Positions 26,549 through 36,592 of a stretch of DNA of 64,000 bases are shown here, one piece after another. Every line of letters begins with the position of its first letter. Within the stretch, counting starts at the first letter, position 1. Below the pieces are notes generated by a model. That model was given only the letters and a program-made list of their open reading frames with translations, was not told the origin of the DNA and searched no databases. Made by a program: the position numbers and the translations under genes. Origin of the DNA: Bacillaceae bacterium (GTDB lineage: Bacteria; Bacillota; Bacilli; Bacillales; Alkalibacillaceae); NCBI GenBank assembly GCA_017656265.1, contig JACDOD010000005.1, positions 110,383 to 174,382 of the forward strand, read 5' to 3'.

Positions 26549-27547
26549 TTAGTCCAGAAGGCCGATCTCTTTAAAGTACTTTTCAGCTCCTGGATGCATT
26601 GGCAAGTCTGTTGAACCTCTCAAAGCATTCTCCTTGGTAATGTGTGCACCTTGCTTGTGAGAGATGTTGCCAGCGTTTTCAAATAGTGCTTTCGTAATTT
26701 GATAGCCAAGATCCTCATCAATTAAGTCTGTGCTTCCAACAAGGATTGCATAAGCGGTAATTGTATTCACTGGTTCTTCCAGCCACTCCCAGCTTCCTGC
26801 TGGAATTTCAAATGCTTCATAGCCAGTTTCAGCCTGAAGTTTTTCTAATGGCTCACCAGTAATTTCAAGAAGTTTCACTTCTCCTGTTGCAGCCTGCAAT
26901 TCGTCAACTGATGAAGAAGGAAGACCGAGGAACCCAAAACTTGCGTCTACCTGACCATCCTGAAGTTTTTTCTTAGCATCGCCAAAACCTTCCTGGAATG
27001 CAGTGTAGTCTCCTTCTTCAAGGCCGTAAGCTTCTAAAATTTTCTTAGCAGCTGCCTGAGTACCACTTCCTGGAGGTCCAATTGCCACACGCTTGCCTTT
27101 TAGGTCTGCAATGGACTCAATCCCAGTTGACTCAAGAGTGAATACCTGCATAACTTCTGGGTAGATGTGGCCCATAAAACCAAAGTTTTCAATTGCAGTT
27201 CCATCAAATGAACCTGTTCCTGCTGCTGCTTCCTGTGCAGGAATGTGAACAGTCATTCCAAGTTCTAATTCTCCGCGGCCAATTCGTGAAAGGTTGTCAA
27301 TAGAGGCATCAGTTGAGATCGCTGAAGCGCTGAATCCTTCAACGTCAACATTGTCAGTCAGGATATTAGCGATTTCCTGACCAAGCGGGTAATATGTACC
27401 CCCTGTACTACCAGTTCCAAGTTGAATCTGTGCTCCTTCGCCACCAGCATTATCGCCGTCAGCGTTATCCCCTTCATCGCCAGAACCACATGCTGCAAGT
27501 ACAAGTACCAGCGAGAAGAAGAGCATAGAGAAAAGTTTCTTTTTCAT
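26549..27547 (-). CDS. TAXI-family TRAP transporter solute-binding lipoprotein
   Basis: The 332-residue protein starts with a lipoprotein signal (MKKKLFSMLFFSLVLVLAAC; the lipid-modified Cys is at position 20) and a Gly/Asp/Asn-rich linker. The body has the TAXI pattern GTGSTGGTYYPLGQEIANIL and KRVAIGPPGSGTQAAAKKIL. It would sit on the outer face of the membrane and deliver substrate to the TRAP permease. A promoter is placed 75-100 bp upstream, and a strong terminator follows, so the receptor is probably made in excess of the permease. These genes are not present at this site in B. subtilis. Confidence 0.93.
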   Translation of the reverse strand: MKKKLFSMLFFSLVLVLAACGSGDEGDNADGDNAGGEGAQIQLGTGSTGGTYYPLGQEIANILTDNVDVEGFSASAISTDASIDNLSRIGRGELELGMTVHIPAQEAAAGTGSFDGTAIENFGFMGHIYPEVMQVFTLESTGIESIADLKGKRVAIGPPGSGTQAAAKKILEAYGLEEGDYTAFQEGFGDAKKKLQDGQVDASFGFLGLPSSSVDELQAATGEVKLLEITGEPLEKLQAETGYEAFEIPAGSWEWLEEPVNTITAYAILVGSTDLIDEDLGYQITKALFENAGNISHKQGAHITKENALRGSTDLPMHPGAEKYFKEIGLLD

Positions 27548-27619
27548 AATTTTCCCCCTCTTTCATACTTTTTTGCTATTATGGAACAACGCATTCCTGT
27601 CCTATAATAGCATATTTTT

Positions 27620-27647
27620 ATTTTACAAAAAAACAGGTAAAAGTCAA
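27620..27647 (-). promoter_or_regulatory. Sigma-A promoter of the TAXI receptor gene
   Basis: TTGACT (complement of 27642-27647) and TAAAAT (complement of 27620-27625) are 16 bp apart; a GAGGGGG site precedes the start codon. Confidence 0.6.
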
Positions 27648-27704
27648 ACTTGCTTTAAAAGGGTAAAACATCCATCCGCTGTTAATTATTTCCCGGGAAA
27701 TGAA

Positions 27705-29918
27705 TCAATGATGATCCGCTTTTACCAGCTGATGAACCTGTTCTTTCGACATCAGTACATCCCTGGGCTTGCTTCCCTTTTGTTCGGAAATAATCCCTAA
27801 TTCTTCCATTCTGTCAATTAATCTGGCAGCACGATTATACCCGATTTTGAACCTTCTTTGCAGCAGAGAGGTACTGGCGCTTCCTCCTTCAACTACAAAA
27901 TCAATCACCTCATAGAGCAAATCATCTTCATTTTCTTCGATAGAAAATTGATCGATTAAGTCATCCTGTTTAAACAGATACTGAGCATGACCCTGTTTTT
28001 TGACATAATGAGTCACCCGTTCAATTTCTTCATCCGAAACAAATGCTCCCTGGATTCGCCGAGATTTTCCAGCGCCATTCTCTAAAAACAGCATGTCCCC
28101 CTTCCCAAGCAGCTTTTCTGCACCATTCGAGTCGATAATTGTGCGTGAATCAACCTGAGATGAAACCGAAAAGGCAACCCTGGTCGGGATATTCGCTTTA
28201 ATAAGACCGGTAATCACATCAACAGATGGTCTCTGGGTCGCTAATAACAAGTGAATTCCACAGGCACGGGCTTTTTGAGCGATTCTGCAGATGGCGTCTT
28301 CAACATCTTGCGGCGAAACCATCATCAAATCCGCCAGCTCATCAATAATGATGACCAGATAAGGCATTTTTTGATTGTTTTTTCCTTCCCGCTGCATTTT
28401 GTCATTATATTTTTCAATATCTCTTACACCTGTTTCAACAAAACGCTCATATCGCTCCTCCATCTCACCAACAGCCCATTTTAACGCTGATGTAGCCGCT
28501 TTCACATCGGTGATAACTGGAGAAACTAAATGAGGAATACCGTTATAAGGAGCTAACTCTACCATTTTTGGGTCAATGAGCATAAAGCGGACATCGTGAT
28601 GGGAAGCCTTAAATAACAGACTAATTAAAATGGTATTAATGCAAACACTCTTACCTGACCCTGTTGCCCCGGCAATTAATCCATGGGGCATTTTTTTCAA
28701 ATCTGTTACAACCGGTTCTCCGGCAATGTCCAGTCCTAAAGCTACCGTCAAAGGTGAAGAAGAATTCTGAAAGGATTTATCTTTTAAAATTTCCGATAAA
28801 TATACCGGTTCAGCTTTCAGATTCGGGACTTCAATTCCGATGGCATTTTTTCCTGGTATAGGTGCCTCCATCCGAATATCCTTCGCGGCAAGATTTAACT
28901 TAATGTCATCTGACAGGTTTGTAATTTTGCTCACTTTGACCCCGGGCTCTGGCTGTACTTCAAATCTAGTTACCGTTGGACCCTTCATCACGTTTGTCAC
29001 TTTCGCTTTTACATGAAAATGTTTAAGCGTCGTTTCCAAACGCTCTGTCTGTTCTTTCACCCAGCAATGATTATCCTCCCCGCTTTCCGGAGTGTCATCC
29101 AGCAAGTGAAAAGGTGGGAGAGTTCCCTGGTCAGGATTTTGGCTGTTTCCGCCGTTATGTATCATTTTTTTGCGATCACCGGGCGTCATGATGACATTAA
29201 AAGGAGTGTGAGTCGGTTTAGGATGGCTGTGAATGGCTGATTGTCTCTGCTGTCTGTTTGTTTCTTCTTTTGGACGGTTGATATCGCTGCTGCTTTCCTC
29301 TCTGGTTCGGTTTTCTTTCTCTGCCTGTGATGTTTGATTTACGGTCGGTTTTGGGTGATTTTCCACTGTGCTTCCTTTTTCCGCTGAGTGATTTGGCTGA
29401 ACATCCTCGTTTTCTTGCTTATTCTTTCTCCGGTTTTGAAATGTTTCTTCGGCATTAATAACGTTTGTGCCCAGCTCATTTTTTTCTTCTTTAACGACTT
29501 CTGAAGCTGCCGGATGCTCTTCTGGCTCTATTAAATGATCAGGTTTTCTGTTCTCCCGGTTGCGGATAAACGAGGGAATGGCTTCGATTTCAGCTTCCTG
29601 ATCTGGCAAGTTTTTATGAAATCCATAGACAGGAGAGGGGACATCTGTTGGCTTAAATGGCTCTTTTTGCTGATACCTTTCCCTGTTTTCCAGCTGTGCC
29701 GTTTGCTGACGATTTCGGTGCCTCTCTCTTCTGACTGGTGCCGGTTCCTGATCCGGGATTACCGGAAAGCGGAAATTTGACTTTTTTGGATATTGATAGG
29801 ACATCCTTGCCTCAACCGTCTGATTATGTGTATGTAAGTTTCTGGATTCAGGTAGTTTAGTTTCCTGATCATGATCTGATAATAGATTTCTAAACCATTT
29901 CATAATTTGATCAAACAT
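27705..29918 (-). CDS. sftA: Soluble FtsK/SpoIIIE-type DNA translocase SftA
   Basis: SftA moves DNA away from the division septum. Unlike SpoIIIE the 737-residue protein has no N-terminal membrane segments; it opens with a short amphipathic part, then about 240 residues of charged, low-complexity linker rich in Glu, Asn, Arg and Gln, then the motor: Walker A GATGSGKS (near residue 415), Walker B VIIIDELADLMM and the FtsK RecA-like core. The C-terminal 65 residues are the gamma winged helix (RRFKIGYNRAARLIDRMEELG) that reads polar DNA motifs. The start is uncertain: ATG at 29918 with GAGTGGGG just upstream is preferred over the open frame back to 29993. Confidence 0.92.
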   Translation of the reverse strand: MFDQIMKWFRNLLSDHDQETKLPESRNLHTHNQTVEARMSYQYPKKSNFRFPVIPDQEPAPVRRERHRNRQQTAQLENRERYQQKEPFKPTDVPSPVYGFHKNLPDQEAEIEAIPSFIRNRENRKPDHLIEPEEHPAASEVVKEEKNELGTNVINAEETFQNRRKNKQENEDVQPNHSAEKGSTVENHPKPTVNQTSQAEKENRTREESSSDINRPKEETNRQQRQSAIHSHPKPTHTPFNVIMTPGDRKKMIHNGGNSQNPDQGTLPPFHLLDDTPESGEDNHCWVKEQTERLETTLKHFHVKAKVTNVMKGPTVTRFEVQPEPGVKVSKITNLSDDIKLNLAAKDIRMEAPIPGKNAIGIEVPNLKAEPVYLSEILKDKSFQNSSSPLTVALGLDIAGEPVVTDLKKMPHGLIAGATGSGKSVCINTILISLLFKASHHDVRFMLIDPKMVELAPYNGIPHLVSPVITDVKAATSALKWAVGEMEERYERFVETGVRDIEKYNDKMQREGKNNQKMPYLVIIIDELADLMMVSPQDVEDAICRIAQKARACGIHLLLATQRPSVDVITGLIKANIPTRVAFSVSSQVDSRTIIDSNGAEKLLGKGDMLFLENGAGKSRRIQGAFVSDEEIERVTHYVKKQGHAQYLFKQDDLIDQFSIEENEDDLLYEVIDFVVEGGSASTSLLQRRFKIGYNRAARLIDRMEELGIISEQKGSKPRDVLMSKEQVHQLVKADHH

Positions 29919-30082
29919 GAACCCCACTCTTTCTCTGGTGTAGTCAAATATTTCTAGTACTTTCATTATGGTTATGATTGGGAAGAAAATCAATGGGTAG
30001 ATCAGGGTAAAAACGAAGAGTTCGGGACATAATGGAATGAACGATTGAGAAGACGAACAACCTGACTAATGAAAATTTCAAG

Positions 30083-30259
30083 CATCAACATGGAAGACTC
30101 CAGGTCGACTAAAACCAGCCACGTCCTGTGGCCAACGTCGACACTGGCATGTCCTGTGCATCGCGGGAACAGCACGAGCAAAAAATGCCACAGACAACGA
30201 AGAATGAACTGCCTGAGGAAGCCTTAGGCCGTGCCCGCTGAAAGCGAAGCATGTTGATA
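30083..30259. repeat. Second-type intergenic repeat module (locus 4)
   Basis: A 177-bp block containing GACTCCAGGTCGACTAAAAC, CAGCCACGTCCTGTGGCC, ACGTCGACACT and CGGGAACAGCACGAGC. A closely similar block is at 39498-39666, also immediately left of a GC-rich unit. GTCGAC occurs twice and CCACGTCCTGTGG is palindromic, so it can fold. Confidence 0.88.
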
Positions 30260-30374
30260 AGAAAAGCGGAAGCGCCCCGCTTAGCCCCGAAAACGGCTGG
30301 AGGGCCACCGAGGAGGCTGTCGCCGCCGCAGGGGGACCGATCCGCTCAAGGGGCTGGGCGCTGCAGCTGGACAA
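30260..30374. repeat. GC-rich intergenic repeat unit (locus 4)
   Basis: One full unit from AGAAAAGCGGAAGCGCC to GGGCGCTGCAGCTGGACA, same family as loci 1, 2, 5, 6 and 8. The 590-bp gap between ytpR and sftA holds only these repeats. Confidence 0.92.
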
Positions 30375-30426
30375 GTATTCCCCTCATTTAAGAAATTGTA
30401 ACAGCATCACATTTTATATTTAAAAA

Positions 30427-30470
30427 CATATCCGAACTAATTCAGACAGCTGAATATAGTTCGGATATTT
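30427..30470. terminator. Conserved ATCCGAACT hairpin (locus 4)
   Basis: ATATCCGAACTA and TAGTTCGGATAT arms with inner ATTCA/TGAAT. It terminates ytpR on the minus strand. TTTTGTCTCAGC at 30488-30499 matches the right border of the family. Confidence 0.88.
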
Positions 30471-30510
30471 CCCCGGCTTTGATCATTTTGTCTCAGCTTC
30501 ATGTTATGAT

Positions 30511-31119
30511 TTAAAATTCAAATGGCTGGCCCTTTTCATAATGGTCATCCAGAACAAGTATTCCTTTTTCCTTTGGAGCATCCGGTAAACCGAGCTCTTT
30601 TGCCGAACAAATCATGCCGGATGATTGAACGCCTCTCAGTTCAGCATCTTTAATCTCCATTCCATCAGGCATAATCGCTCCGACTTTGGCGACCACTACT
30701 TTTTGACCAGCTTCGACATTAGGAGCTCCGCAGACAATCTGCAGCGGGGTTTCCTCACCAACATCCACCTTACAGACACTTAATTTATCAGCATTTTCAT
30801 GGGGTTTCTTTTCCACGACAGAGCCCACAACAAATTTTGGTGATAAATCAACATCAATCGTTTCTTCCAGCCCATTTTTTTTGAACACTTGATGAATATC
30901 ATCAAGGAGGTCGCTGGAGAGCTGGATGGGTCCTTGTTCATCAATTTGGAAATAATTCGATGCGTTAAAAATATTATAGCCTGCCACTGATCCTGATTCC
31001 TCGTCTACAATCTTAACTACATCCTGATACCGTTCATGGGACAAACGGTAGCGGTTTCCCTCTTTTAATGGAATAATCAGCACATCACCAATTCCCTGTT
31101 TATTGTAATACACTTGCAT
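30511..31119 (-). CDS. ytpR: YtpR, tRNA-binding-domain protein
   Basis: The 202-residue protein has a C-terminal EMAP-type oligonucleotide-binding fold (about 90-200) like that at the start of the PheRS beta subunit: [40 protein letters not shown] and [11 protein letters not shown]. It may bind tRNA or other RNA; no reaction is established. GGAAGAGG precedes the ATG. It follows ytpQ by 20 bp in the same direction, as in B. subtilis. Confidence 0.93.
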   Translation of the reverse strand: MQVYYNKQGIGDVLIIPLKEGNRYRLSHERYQDVVKIVDEESGSVAGYNIFNASNYFQIDEQGPIQLSSDLLDDIHQVFKKNGLEETIDVDLSPKFVVGSVVEKKPHENADKLSVCKVDVGEETPLQIVCGAPNVEAGQKVVVAKVGAIMPDGMEIKDAELRGVQSSGMICSAKELGLPDAPKEKGILVLDDHYEKGQPFEF

Positions 31120-31139
31120 GAATCCTCTTCCTTTCCTTA

Positions 31140-31952
31140 TTAATCTTGATCATCTTTCTTTTTATTTTTAGCCAGGATAAATATGGGTTCCAGTTTCTTA
31201 TTTTCATATAAAAATGCAAGAGAGGTAATGGGAATGCGCCCCTCTGCAAAAAATTGCATCGTCATCTGTGCCAATATATCATAGCCTATTTCGTTTTTTA
31301 TGTCAGCAAAAATCAGGACATCCTGATGAGGGACAGCAACAGCCAGTTCTCCTTCTGCTCTGGCCTTCATTTCCTCCAGCAGAGCTTCATTTAATATTCT
31401 GCTGGCATCATAGCCATCTTTTGTAGCGACAAAATAAAAGGTATTGCCGGCGACTTCATCTTTTTTCATATCCGTTGGCAGGGAACGCACATTAAAAGAA
31501 GCCACCTCCTTCACCCGTTCTTCTGTCCACCCTTCTGACTTCAGCAGACTTTCGTCAATGAGCCTGTATGATTTTCCAAGGTCCAGTGCATAATAAATTC
31601 TGGTTTCAGCTGTATGATCACGATGGACTAGCCTTCTGCCGTCTTTCGTTTCAACAGGAAAAGATCCGGAACGAATCACAGGGAAAATATGATTTTCTTT
31701 CCCCTTTAAGTCCTGCTTTTCATGCATGACTTTCAAAGCTTCTTTGATATGTTCTTCCAGCTCATCAATCGCCTCATCCTTTTTAGCTTCCCACTTAGAA
31801 ATGAACCCTGGAAGAGAAATATCAATCCCCTGTCCGGTATCCTTCCACTCAATCCGAAAAATATCATGATCCCGGTCAAAAGAAAGCTTCCAATCCGGGT
31901 TTTCAAACCGTTTTTCCAGCATTTTTTTCATTTTTATACTTGTCATCCGCAT
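31140..31952 (-). CDS. ytpQ: YtpQ, DUF1444-family protein
   Basis: A soluble 270-residue protein with the DUF1444 pattern ([15 protein letters not shown] near 24; [29 protein letters not shown]). No enzymatic motif is recognised and the function is unknown. AAGGGGG lies 9 bases before the ATG. The conserved order ytpP-ytpQ-ytpR suggests linked roles; a 160-bp gap to ytpP could hold a promoter. Confidence 0.92.
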   Translation of the reverse strand: MRMTSIKMKKMLEKRFENPDWKLSFDRDHDIFRIEWKDTGQGIDISLPGFISKWEAKKDEAIDELEEHIKEALKVMHEKQDLKGKENHIFPVIRSGSFPVETKDGRRLVHRDHTAETRIYYALDLGKSYRLIDESLLKSEGWTEERVKEVASFNVRSLPTDMKKDEVAGNTFYFVATKDGYDASRILNEALLEEMKARAEGELAVAVPHQDVLIFADIKNEIGYDILAQMTMQFFAEGRIPITSLAFLYENKKLEPIFILAKNKKKDDQD

Positions 31953-32111
31953 ACAAAAATTCCCCCTTACTCTGCCTTATCGGCTATGTACAAATCAGGG
32001 TCTTTATTCACGTGTTTCTAGCCATATATGACTGTCAGCTGCCGTTTTTTACACACTAACAGTTATTTTAGCAGACTTCCGCTTAAAATTAAAAGCATGA
32101 CCCGTACTGGA

Positions 32112-32429
32112 TCATGCTTGCAGCCCCATCAAAAATTCTTCAATTTCTTCCCTTGTTTTCCGATCCTTGCTGACAAAACGCCCGACTTCTTTTCCATTTT
32201 CGAAGGCGATAAAACTTGGGATGCCGAAAACATCTAGTTTTTGACATAAGTCGATAAAATCATCACGGTCCACGTAGACAAATTGAAACTCATTATATTT
32301 TTCTTCAATCTCCGGCATGAAAGGATCGATAAACCGGCAATCGGGACACCAGTTTGCAGAGAAAAGCAATATGGTTTTCCCGTTTTGGATCAGTGATTCT
32401 AACTCTTCTGTTGTACCCAGAAGCTTCAT
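32112..32429 (-). CDS. ytpP: YtpP, thioredoxin-like protein
   Basis: A 105-residue thioredoxin fold with the redox motif CPDC in SANWCPDCRFIDPFMPE and the cis-proline loop FGIPSFIAFENGKE. It probably reduces protein disulfides or mixed bacillithiol disulfides in the cytoplasm. Its ATG shares one base with the stop codon of the upstream PTS-IIC-like gene (TAATG), which implies coupled translation. Confidence 0.92.
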   Translation of the reverse strand: MKLLGTTEELESLIQNGKTILLFSANWCPDCRFIDPFMPEIEEKYNEFQFVYVDRDDFIDLCQKLDVFGIPSFIAFENGKEVGRFVSKDRKTREEIEEFLMGLQA

Positions 32430-33466
32430 TACTTTTTTCCTCCCTCATTAAAAGACAGCTTCATGTCACCAAATTGAATCCAGCCTAATTTTCTGAACCA
32501 CTCTGATAATAACAGACTAATGATGGCCGGGGCAACAATATGCAATATCAATACGAGGAAGAAAACTTCAAGACTGAATCCCATTGTTTCAAAGGTCATT
32601 AATTGGCCAACGAATCCGCTTGTTCCCATGCCTGCTCCATATGGGTTATTTTCAAGCTGGAATGTAACCGTAGCCAGAGGAGCCAGAACTGCTCCGGCAA
32701 TGGTTGGCGGTAAAATAATAATAGGTTTTCGAATGATGTTAGGCACTTGAAGCATCGATGTTCCAATCCCCTGTGCAAATAAGCCGCCTATGCCATTTTC
32801 ACGATAACTGCTGACCGCAAACCCAATCATCTGGGCAGAACATCCGATTGCTGCAGCACCTGCGGCAATGCCCTCGAGTCCTAACATAATGGCAATCGCT
32901 GCACTGGATATTGGTGCGGTCAATGCCCATCCCATTAAAACTGCAATAATAATTCCCATTAAAAACGGGCGTAACTCAGTTGCCCATTCAATGGTATTCC
33001 CGAATCCGATCATAAAAGAGTTAATATATGGCCCGATGAACATAGCCGTAGAAAATCCAGCAAAAATGGTTACAAATGGGGTAACAATAATATCAACTTT
33101 AGTTTCTCCGCTGACGATTTTACCAATTTCTACAGCTATTAATGCCGCAATATAACTGCCTGCCGGTCCCCCAAGATCTGCCCCGGCTGCACCGCTGATC
33201 AATGCTGCAAATATAACAAGAGGAGGTGCTTGAAGACCGTAGGCGATAGCAACTCCGATAGCTCCACCCCAGACCTTTGACTCCATAGCCAGGCTTCCCA
33301 TATCAATAAAATATTGAAGCTGGAATTCCTGGCCAATCGTTTTTATGATTAATCCGATAATTAAAGAAGAAAATAATCCCAGTGCCATATAAGATAAAGC
33401 CGTAATAAAATATTCCTTTGGTGATAGCGTAACACCTTTTTTGCTTAAAAATTCTTTTATTTTCAT
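32429..33466 (-). CDS. PTS EIIC-like integral membrane protein (PTS_EIIC_2 family)
   Basis: The 345-residue protein has about nine or ten hydrophobic helices and the pattern of the EIIC-2 family (GLQAPPLVIFAALISGAAGA, GGPAGSYIAALIAVEIGKIV, VTPFVTIFAGFSTAM, LPPTIAGAVLAPLATV). Members have no attached EIIA or EIIB domains and their substrate is unknown; none is encoded nearby. AGGCAGGTG precedes the ATG. It heads the ytpP transcript. Confidence 0.85.
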   Translation of the reverse strand: MKIKEFLSKKGVTLSPKEYFITALSYMALGLFSSLIIGLIIKTIGQEFQLQYFIDMGSLAMESKVWGGAIGVAIAYGLQAPPLVIFAALISGAAGADLGGPAGSYIAALIAVEIGKIVSGETKVDIIVTPFVTIFAGFSTAMFIGPYINSFMIGFGNTIEWATELRPFLMGIIIAVLMGWALTAPISSAAIAIMLGLEGIAAGAAAIGCSAQMIGFAVSSYRENGIGGLFAQGIGTSMLQVPNIIRKPIIILPPTIAGAVLAPLATVTFQLENNPYGAGMGTSGFVGQLMTFETMGFSLEVFFLVLILHIVAPAIISLLLSEWFRKLGWIQFGDMKLSFNEGGKK

Positions 33467-33577
33467 AGCTGACTTTACACCTGCCTTTACATTAGTAGAA
33501 CGGTTTAATCATACATGAAAACAATCCTGAACTCAATTATTTTTTATATGTTTTTCCAGTTTGTGTTTTTCTAACAT

Positions 33578-33605
33578 TGTCATAATTTAAAATTAATTCT
33601 ATAAT
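33578..33605 (+). promoter_or_regulatory. Sigma-A-like promoter of the chemoreceptor gene
   Basis: TTGTCA at 33578-33583 and TATAAT at 33600-33605 are 16 bp apart. The predicted start near 33612 excludes the GTG at 33607 as initiator. No sigma-D type (GCCGATAT) promoter was seen. Confidence 0.75.
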
Positions 33606-33669
33606 TGTGAGTAATACTAAAAAAATTTCCAATTCTATCAGGATTTTTGTATTAAAAGGGGGAAAAAAC

Positions 33670-35886
33670 TTGAAAACTATTAAAGGAAAAGTAGCATTTA
33701 TGCTAGTTTTGTCTATTATTAGCCTTTCCGTTTTGACCGGTTTTTACATATTCTTTTTAAATAAGCAGAATGAAATGACTAAGACCAGACAAATGGTACA
33801 GCAGGCTTTGCAGCAGAGTGAAAGCATTAAATATGAATTGATGAACACGAGGTATTATGAACAGCAGTTTTATTATGACCCGTCTTTAGAAACGGGAGAA
33901 AAAATCAGAAAATCTATTCAATCTTTATATGATAAATCAGTAAAATATGCTGAATTTCATAAAATGCACCCGGAAATTGCCGATGGTTTTTCTGCGATAG
34001 CAGAAAGTGCAAACTTATATATAGAGGAAATCGAACCTGTTATCAAAATGTATGAGCTGGTGGGATTCTCACCGGATGAAGGGCAATACAAAGTGCTCAA
34101 TAATACATATGATCGTCTATATACACTTGTTCAGCGAACAGGCAATCATCATTTAGGACGCCTCGTTTTAGAGATGCGGATGAATGAACAGACCTATCTG
34201 GAAACCGGCAGCGACGCAGCCCTTAATAACTTTAACAAATATATGGATGAATTTAATTTTAACCTCCGGGAGTCAGAAATCGACAGGGAAACGAATTCAA
34301 AGATAAGCAGAGAATCACTACAATATAAAACAAAAATGATATCCATTCGGACAACTCTGACTAGTGCAGAAGAAATCAAATCCCAATTTGAAGAAATCAC
34401 TTCTGCTGTGGTGAATCAAGTAAATCTAGTAACCGTTGCTGCACAGAATGTGAATGACCGCGTATTAAAAGAACAAGAAGAGCTGCAGGACCTGTTATAT
34501 ATGCTTCTCATTTCAATCGGCGTTGTTGTATTATTGCTTTTGATGATCACAGGTATCTTCTTAATCCGTTCCATAAACCGCTCTATTCAGACACTGAAAC
34601 AGGGTGCGGAAATTATGGGAAGCGGGGACCTTGCCTATCGGGTAAACGTAAAAGGAAAAGATGAAATGTCTGATCTTGCAGCATCTTTTAATCAAATGGC
34701 CGAAAAAATGAATCAATCATTATTAAAGGTTAAGGATGCAGCCAAAATATTAGGCTCATCTTCCAGTGATCTGACTGCGATCTCCCAGCAGACCTCTTCC
34801 CAGGCCCAGGAGGTAAATGATGCCATTAATCAGGTAGCCATTGGATCTCAGGAGCAGGCCAGCCAGATTGAGGAAAGCACAACTTTAATTGAAAATGTAG
34901 AAAAGGCGATTAACCAGACCGAATCCATGAAAAATGAAATTGTTGAAGCATTAAAGAATGCGGAAGCAGATAGCCAGTCCGGATTTAAGAAAATGAACCA
35001 ATTGGAAAATATCTCGAAATCCTTTATTGAACTGGCTAATCATCTGACAAAAGAAATTCATCAGGCAACCGAACAGTCAAACAAAATCAATCAAATTGTT
35101 GAAACGATTCAGGAAATTGCCGATAACACAAACCTCCTTGCCCTCAATGCAGCCATCGAATCGGCCCGTGCAGGAGAAGATGGCAGAGGGTTTGCTGTTG
35201 TAGCTGATGAAGTCAGAAAACTCGCAGAACGTTCAAAAAATGAAGCGGAAGAAATTTATAAATTGATCAGTCAGATGACTGAACAAATGAATGCTCTATC
35301 AGAGGAATCCGAAAAATTCAACACCTATCAGGAAGAGCAGGCCGTATCCGTACAAGAGACGAAAAGTGCATTTACAAACATTACAGAACATATCTATGAC
35401 ATGAATGAAAAAACTGAAAATATCGGCACATCTCTTCAGGAAGTTCGGGATGCGAATGATGTACTTAAACAAAAGCTTCATGATATTAGTGTCATTTCTG
35501 AAGAAGCTGTTGCTACGTCTGAAGAAGTTGCTGCATCCAGTGAAAATCAGGCTGAATCCATTGCAAAAGTGAATGAGTCCGCAATGGACCTCCATGCACT
35601 CTCTCAGGAGCTTGAAGCTGAAGTGAGTGATTTTCAGTTAAGTGAACAAGAAGATTTTCATTCTGATGCAGAAGGAATTGAAGAAGGAGTAAATGATGAA
35701 CCTCCTGCAGAGAACCATGAAGAGGAACTCATGAGTGAATATTCTTTCGATGAAGTAGCCGCAGAAACAGAAACAACTTATATTGAATATGAAGACACAG
35801 CGGATTCAAACGAACAGGACGAAGAACGATTAGAGAATGAGTACGATACTGAAGAGCATAACAAAGAACAAGAAAAAGAAAAATAG
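33670..35886 (+). CDS. Methyl-accepting chemotaxis protein with long acidic tail
   Basis: A 738-residue transmembrane receptor. TM1 (about 7-30) and TM2 (about 282-308) enclose a helical extracellular sensor; HAMP follows (about 310-360), then a cytoplasmic coiled coil whose hairpin tip carries the family hallmark [19 protein letters not shown]. Beyond the receptor domain there is an unusual tail of about 75 residues, almost all Glu/Asp/Ser/Asn/Thr, ending in EKEK. The start is TTG at 33670, seven bases behind AAAAGGGGG; the promoter overlaps the upstream GTG alternative. Ligand unknown. A terminator follows at 35904-35939. Confidence 0.93.
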   Translation: MKTIKGKVAFMLVLSIISLSVLTGFYIFFLNKQNEMTKTRQMVQQALQQSESIKYELMNTRYYEQQFYYDPSLETGEKIRKSIQSLYDKSVKYAEFHKMHPEIADGFSAIAESANLYIEEIEPVIKMYELVGFSPDEGQYKVLNNTYDRLYTLVQRTGNHHLGRLVLEMRMNEQTYLETGSDAALNNFNKYMDEFNFNLRESEIDRETNSKISRESLQYKTKMISIRTTLTSAEEIKSQFEEITSAVVNQVNLVTVAAQNVNDRVLKEQEELQDLLYMLLISIGVVVLLLLMITGIFLIRSINRSIQTLKQGAEIMGSGDLAYRVNVKGKDEMSDLAASFNQMAEKMNQSLLKVKDAAKILGSSSSDLTAISQQTSSQAQEVNDAINQVAIGSQEQASQIEESTTLIENVEKAINQTESMKNEIVEALKNAEADSQSGFKKMNQLENISKSFIELANHLTKEIHQATEQSNKINQIVETIQEIADNTNLLALNAAIESARAGEDGRGFAVVADEVRKLAERSKNEAEEIYKLISQMTEQMNALSEESEKFNTYQEEQAVSVQETKSAFTNITEHIYDMNEKTENIGTSLQEVRDANDVLKQKLHDISVISEEAVATSEEVAASSENQAESIAKVNESAMDLHALSQELEAEVSDFQLSEQEDFHSDAEGIEEGVNDEPPAENHEEELMSEYSFDEVAAETETTYIEYEDTADSNEQDEERLENEYDTEEHNKEQEKEK

Positions 35887-35903
35887 GAGAATTCCATAAA
35901 ACA

Positions 35904-35939
35904 AACCCCCTTGCGAACTTTTCAATTCGCAAGGGGGTT
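35904..35939. terminator. Bidirectional terminator between chemoreceptor and lipoprotein genes
   Basis: AACCCCCTTGCGAA and TTCGCAAGGGGGTT form a perfect 14-bp stem between two convergent genes. Confidence 0.88.
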
Positions 35940-35961
35940 ATTCATATATGTACAACCCACA

Positions 35962-36474
35962 TTATTTGTATGTAATGGAACGAACCATTTCCATCATTAA
36001 GCCTGCATCTTCAGCAATCTGTCCTTTTCCAGAAACTGTGGTAATTCTTTTTCCTCCTAAACCGACTATCACTTCATATTCCCCTTTATCCTCAAAAGGA
36101 ATGGCCACAACATATCCAAACTGGTCTTCTGATTTAAAAATCGCATTAACAAGTTGATCATCCCTGTCTATGTTCTCATACAATAGCTCGCTATTATCTT
36201 TTTCAAGGGGATTAAAAAAGAGAAGGAACAGCTGATCATCTCGCTGAAGTACCAGGTTATTCTCCGTTTCTTCTTCAATGTGAAAGTCTTCCGGCAAAAA
36301 AATCGAAAAAGATTCTGTTTCCGCAGTAGGATTCTTTTTATCAGCCAGAAAGGCATCTTTAACTGTCCGTTCTGCTTCATCAACAATCTTTTGCTCTGAA
36401 CTAAACAGACATCCGCTTAGAAGCCCCGTCAAAGCAATCATAGTTAAAAATAATATTTTCTGCTTATATATCAA
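35962..36474 (-). CDS. Small hypothetical lipoprotein
   Basis: The 170-residue protein has a lipoprotein signal with lipobox LSGC (Cys near 22). The rest is soluble, acidic in the middle, with no recognised domain; VVAIPFEDKGEYEVIVGLGG and the C-terminal MMEMVRSITYK look conserved-type. The start is a TTG eight bases behind GGGGG. It is divergent from ytoQ. Function unknown. Confidence 0.8.
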   Translation of the reverse strand: MIYKQKILFLTMIALTGLLSGCLFSSEQKIVDEAERTVKDAFLADKKNPTAETESFSIFLPEDFHIEEETENNLVLQRDDQLFLLFFNPLEKDNSELLYENIDRDDQLVNAIFKSEDQFGYVVAIPFEDKGEYEVIVGLGGKRITTVSGKGQIAEDAGLMMEMVRSITYK

Positions 36475-36592
36475 TGGTTATTCCCCCGATCTATCTGTCT
36501 CTAATTTAATAATACTGTTTGTCCAAATGATTTGACAAGTGGAATTAAGGATAAGATGATTATAATAGTACATATTTCAAGGAGGTCTTATG

